Source: Orbilia blumenaviensis (lineage: Eukaryota; Ascomycota; Orbiliomycetes; Orbiliales; Orbiliaceae). Taken from it: DNA of 64,000 bases. A program made the position numbers and the translations under genes. The notes under the pieces were generated by a model. It did not search any database and was not told the DNA's origin. It saw only the letters and a program-made list of their open reading frames with translations. The stretch lies in the NCBI GenBank assembly GCA_036872755.1, contig JAVHNS010000004.1:1550001-1614000 (forward strand), in the 5' to 3' direction. Below are positions 60,843 through 64,000 of the stretch, one piece after another (position 1 is the first letter of the stretch; each line of letters begins with the position of its first letter).

Positions 60843-61797
60843 ATGACATCGTCGCAACTAACATCGGCACTAATTAGCATCGCGTCTGCCGTCGTCATCC
60901 CCCCGAACGCGACTCAACCTTCACCACCCCCATCATCCCGCCTCAAGCGCCGTGAATCATCGGACGACACTCCTACAGATTCTATAAATCCGAAGCGCAC
61001 CCGTCTGGCCCCAGGTTCCGGTCAAGATGAGAAATCTCGCAGTCAGCGCCTATTCGGCTCGATCCTCGGCAACTTGGGTCGAGTTTCACAGGACACCCGA
61101 ACCAAAAAGCGCCTGGAAGTTGAAGCGAAGATGCAAGAGAAGATAAGGGTGCAGCAGGAAGAGGACAAGGCAGATCTGAGGAGGAATAGGGAAGTGAGGG
61201 AAGAGGAGCGGAAGGCATTTGCCAGCCATGCTGTAAGAGCACCTCACCCTAGAAAGCCTGCGCAGTGGATACGATGGCTGATAAATATGAATACTACACA
61301 GTCTCAAGTGCGCCGAAGAAATGAGGTCCATATGGCAAACTTCCTAGCCACAAAAACAAAGCCCAAGATCGTAAGATAACCCTATTGCAAAAACCCTGAA
61401 AGTAACCCTAGTAGAAACTTAATACTGACACGATGAACAGTACTACCGTCCCTGGAAACTCCTCCGCTCCCAAGAACTCATAATAGAGAAACAAAAGGAA
61501 ATGGCTACCAGAAATAAATCGCCTTCTCCCCCTCCTACATTTTCGAGACGCTCAACAGACTGCTCTGTTAGCCGTCCAATAACACCAACTACCGCTCGAG
61601 ACCATCAGGGAGATAAATCGCTCGACGAAATGGATAGAGAAGGCACAGCTGTGCGTGAAAGCGGTGTAGCGAGTACGGATAACCGAGACCAAGATTCGAG
61701 GATGGATTCAAAAGATGGAGAAACACGACACCGAGAACCATCCCCAGTACCAAGTGTGCAGCCAGGAGATGAAGAAGAAGAGATGGTGGAATATTAA
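60843..61797 (+). CDS. Pinin/SDK/memA-domain protein
   Basis: A protein of about 271 residues from exons 60843-61232, 61302-61370 and 61441-61797. Pinin relatives are nuclear proteins tied to splicing and exon-junction complexes in animals; the fungal role is inferred only. Seen: Pro-rich start, KRRESSDDTP and PKRTRLAPGSGQDEKSRSQR, the domain hallmark RLFGSILGNLGR, then a charged coiled-coil region (KKRLEVEAKMQEKIRVQQEE, RRNREVREEERKAF), MANFLATKTKPKI and, after the last intron, YYRPWKLLRSQELIIEKQKE, matching the end of the family domain. A disordered acidic C-terminus follows, ending EEEEMVEY. The first intron is 69 nt and keeps the frame open, so unspliced reading would add residues, but the splice restores the family pattern. 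Confidence 0.85.
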
Positions 61798-62996
61798 TTC
61801 AAAGTGGACTAACGAACCCCTCCCCCCCCTTTTTTTTTTTTTTTTTCCCTTATGTCAGTATATATCGATATTTTTGCATTGACTATGTAATCTTCAATAC
61901 GTAATGGTAGGACTTTAGTCTATACCTTGTTCGCGAAGAACGGTTGAACGAGGCAGGAAATATGGCGTTCCGGTGGATGGTTTTTACTTTGCTTTTCATT
62001 TAACCATTGGAGGTTGGAGTTGCATTGTACCTATAGTCACTGGTATCTAGTCACAGTGTAATAGCAGTTTCGTCTTTTGGGGCGATGGGGCACATCGCAG
62101 AGCTCTCGCCAAAGAGATATCATTTTCCAGATCTTCTAAGTATACTACGGGATGTATAGTAGTAGTCTAGAAGACCTATACTTTTTGACTCTGTTGTGCC
62201 GTACCAACAGCGAGAGATTCATAGCCGTAAGACCAGGTGCCTCGGTCAGCTACGTCTACCATGGTCGTGTGCCTAGTTTTAAGCAATTTTAAAGAATAAC
62301 ACAGGGAATCTTCTATATCACATGTGAAGCTGCACCGCTGATCTAGTATACTCTATATGTATTTATGTGATCGGCTGCTTAAGTAGGTACCTGCTTCTAC
62401 AAGACCAGTACTTGCTACCACCCAACCATCGATGGCAAGGAAACATGTCGTTCCAAAACCTAGCTCTGGCAGCCTATATATATATTACGATGAACTCGGA
62501 GTAACCACCTGCGCAGGCCTGCACAACTACAACAAACATGATACGTATCAGCCTTGCCTACAATGCCTAAATTAGAAGTTAAAGTACCGACGTAGTTGTA
62601 AATACAGATACCGATATATAGCGGCAAGCCAATTCGATCCTGGGGCATGGATTGAAGTTGGCATTACCTAATTACTGTGCATTGATCAATTGAGAGGTTT
62701 ATGATACTCCCTCTTCCATAAACCTTCCTGAACCCCAAATAGACGATATCGAAACCCCGTCCATAATATATAATCTTGAAATTTCCACTTATAAGTACCT
62801 ACTTACGTAGTTACGCTTACCACACTGACACTATTCCGCTTTGAATCGTTCCTTCTCCTACTGTTTTCACCCTAATTTCACATATCCTATATATGTACAC
62901 ATATAGGCACATACATTTATCTCATGCCCAATTCTTCTGCACAATACGTACTTAAGTGCCTGGGTATATCTGGATATATATCACTACAAATGCAAA
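61798..62996. other. Intergenic region
   Basis: No gene is supported. A C-then-T homopolymer pair (CCCCCC and T18 near 61,823-61,846) follows the pinin-domain stop. The rest is AT-rich with several TATATA-type stretches, the last ones (62,880-62,980) close to the next gene. Confidence 0.6.
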
Positions 62997-64000
62997 ATGC
63001 GCCCACCAATTGGCTTTCCAAGTCCTCGACTGCTGGCAGTACTGGCGGTCCTAGGACTAACTTCCACACTCGTCGAAACACTCGTAACAGTGCCAGAGAA
63101 AATCAAAGCTATACCTACAAGTAATGAACACAGAACGGTATCTGATAAATCAGATACGCAACCCGACAGTGCTTCTATCAAATCCATAGAGAAGAAAGCT
63201 ATGGTGCCTCATTCACACTTCTACAGTCAAAGGGGGTTATTCGTAGAGTGCGGTAATCCTGATTTCGTGCCAGACATAGAGCCATACGTTAGCCCGAGCT
63301 TCCCGCTTGTTGTAATCGCGCACTGGACAAATTGGGCGGATGTACGCGATCAACATGGTCCCGTGGAGATGAAATTTAGAATTAGAGAGCAACAGAGATT
63401 TTGCAGAACCTGCACCTGCACAAATCAAGCGGTCTTGGTTCGGACGCCAAAATATCCAGGAGATAGGAGAAATATACGTTCCGTACCCTGTCGTTCGGAG
63501 ATCCTAGCAAATCTATGCGTCATGAATTACGGTTAGTCTCTGACCTTCCATGGCCACACTGTTTCTACAAAGCGTTACTTGTCTCTTTATCGAATATATC
63601 AGAGCAGGTTTGCCGGTTGACAGTTCACAAGAAGAAAAATATATATAGCTACATACCTCGGTGCTAGTGCGGACCTGATACACATGCATCGAGGTATCAG
63701 TTAAGAGAAAAAAGAACTAATGAAAAGCTCAATATATGATAGGATGCTACTGCACAGCCGAACTCGTTCAGCCGGAGCCCTATCCTGATGCATCCGAGGC
63801 TGACCACCAACGTTCCCTCGATACCCTGCCCGCTACAGTCAGAACTAGAGATTCAAATATAGGGTACCGTTGGAGAGTTGGCGGAAGAGATCTAGGTTTT
63901 GCTGATACTGGCCTTGGAACACCTGGTGACGTCGAGTTCTGGCCACAGTATGCCCAGTATTTAACTGAAATGCGGAATAGGCCTGAGGAAGAAAATTTAT
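62997..64000 (+). CDS. Secreted cysteine-rich protein, unknown, 3' part missing
   Basis: I do not recognise a named family. Two exons are visible: 62997-63531 and 63743 to the window end, joined in frame by an intron with GTTAGT and GATAG ends; the frame is still open at 64000. Seen: a signal peptide or membrane anchor (RLLAVLAVLGLTSTLVETLV), a low-complexity segment of about 45 residues (possibly a propeptide), GLFVECGNPDFVPDIEPYVS, then a cysteine cluster with FCRTCTCTNQA, CRSEILANLC and, across the splice, GCYCTAELVQ. At least 264 residues are encoded. The paired cysteines and signal peptide point to an extracellular, disulphide-bonded protein; an effector or surface role is only a guess. 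An upstream ATG at 62924 is in another frame. Confidence 0.65.

Noticed and set aside
1..64000. CRISPR arrays, prophage, tRNA or rRNA genes
   Set aside because: No spaced direct repeats, phage genes, tRNA B-box with matching arms, or rRNA-like blocks were seen; the window is eukaryotic nuclear DNA.

Overview
The window is nuclear DNA of a filamentous ascomycete (Pezizomycotina; Leotiomycetes is a guess that only a search could settle). The evidence is short introns of about 50 to 170 nt with GT/AG ends and CTAAY-type branch points, C+T-rich leaders, and families typical of these fungi: a group X hybrid histidine kinase, a Pho80-type cyclin, a Kre9/Knh1 wall protein and a cellulose-binding module on a secreted esterase. 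Gene density is low, with gaps of up to 14 kb. I rebuilt gene models from splice signals and reading frame; none is confirmed by transcripts.

Left part (1-12.1 kb): the 3' part of a METTL13/EEF1AKMT4-like methyltransferase, a 3.4 kb gap with a possible decayed LINE fragment, then a six-exon gene for a hybrid histidine kinase of about 2,478 residues (kinase-like domain, AAA ATPase, helical region, GAF, HisKA, HATPase_c, pseudo-receiver, receiver). A 14 kb gene-poor stretch follows, ending in a long pyrimidine-rich leader in front of a Pho80/PREG-like cyclin (26.2-27.4 kb).

Middle (27.4-50 kb): a secreted Kre9/Knh1-type beta-1,6-glucan assembly protein, a small basic His/Thr/Arg-rich protein, a three-exon Xaa-Pro peptidase on the minus strand, a disordered unknown protein, an ATP-grasp enzyme of unknown substrate, and a disordered protein with a good PP1-docking (RVxF) motif.

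Right part (50-64 kb): a membrane acyltransferase of the acyltransferase-3 family, a secreted CBM1-linker-SGNH esterase (CE16-like), a disordered AT-hook protein, MED22 on the minus strand (four small exons), a pinin/SDK/memA-domain protein divergent from MED22, and a cysteine-rich secreted protein cut by the window end.

The genes do not form an obvious operon-like or biosynthetic cluster. Themes are cell-surface and signalling functions (histidine kinase, Kre9, secreted esterase, secreted Cys-rich protein) and nuclear functions (MED22, pinin, AT-hook, PP1 docking). I found no convincing new multi-gene system. The best leads are the orphan ATP-grasp enzyme, the Cys-rich secreted protein at the edge, the pseudokinase and pseudo-receiver within the histidine kinase, and the very long leader of the cyclin gene.
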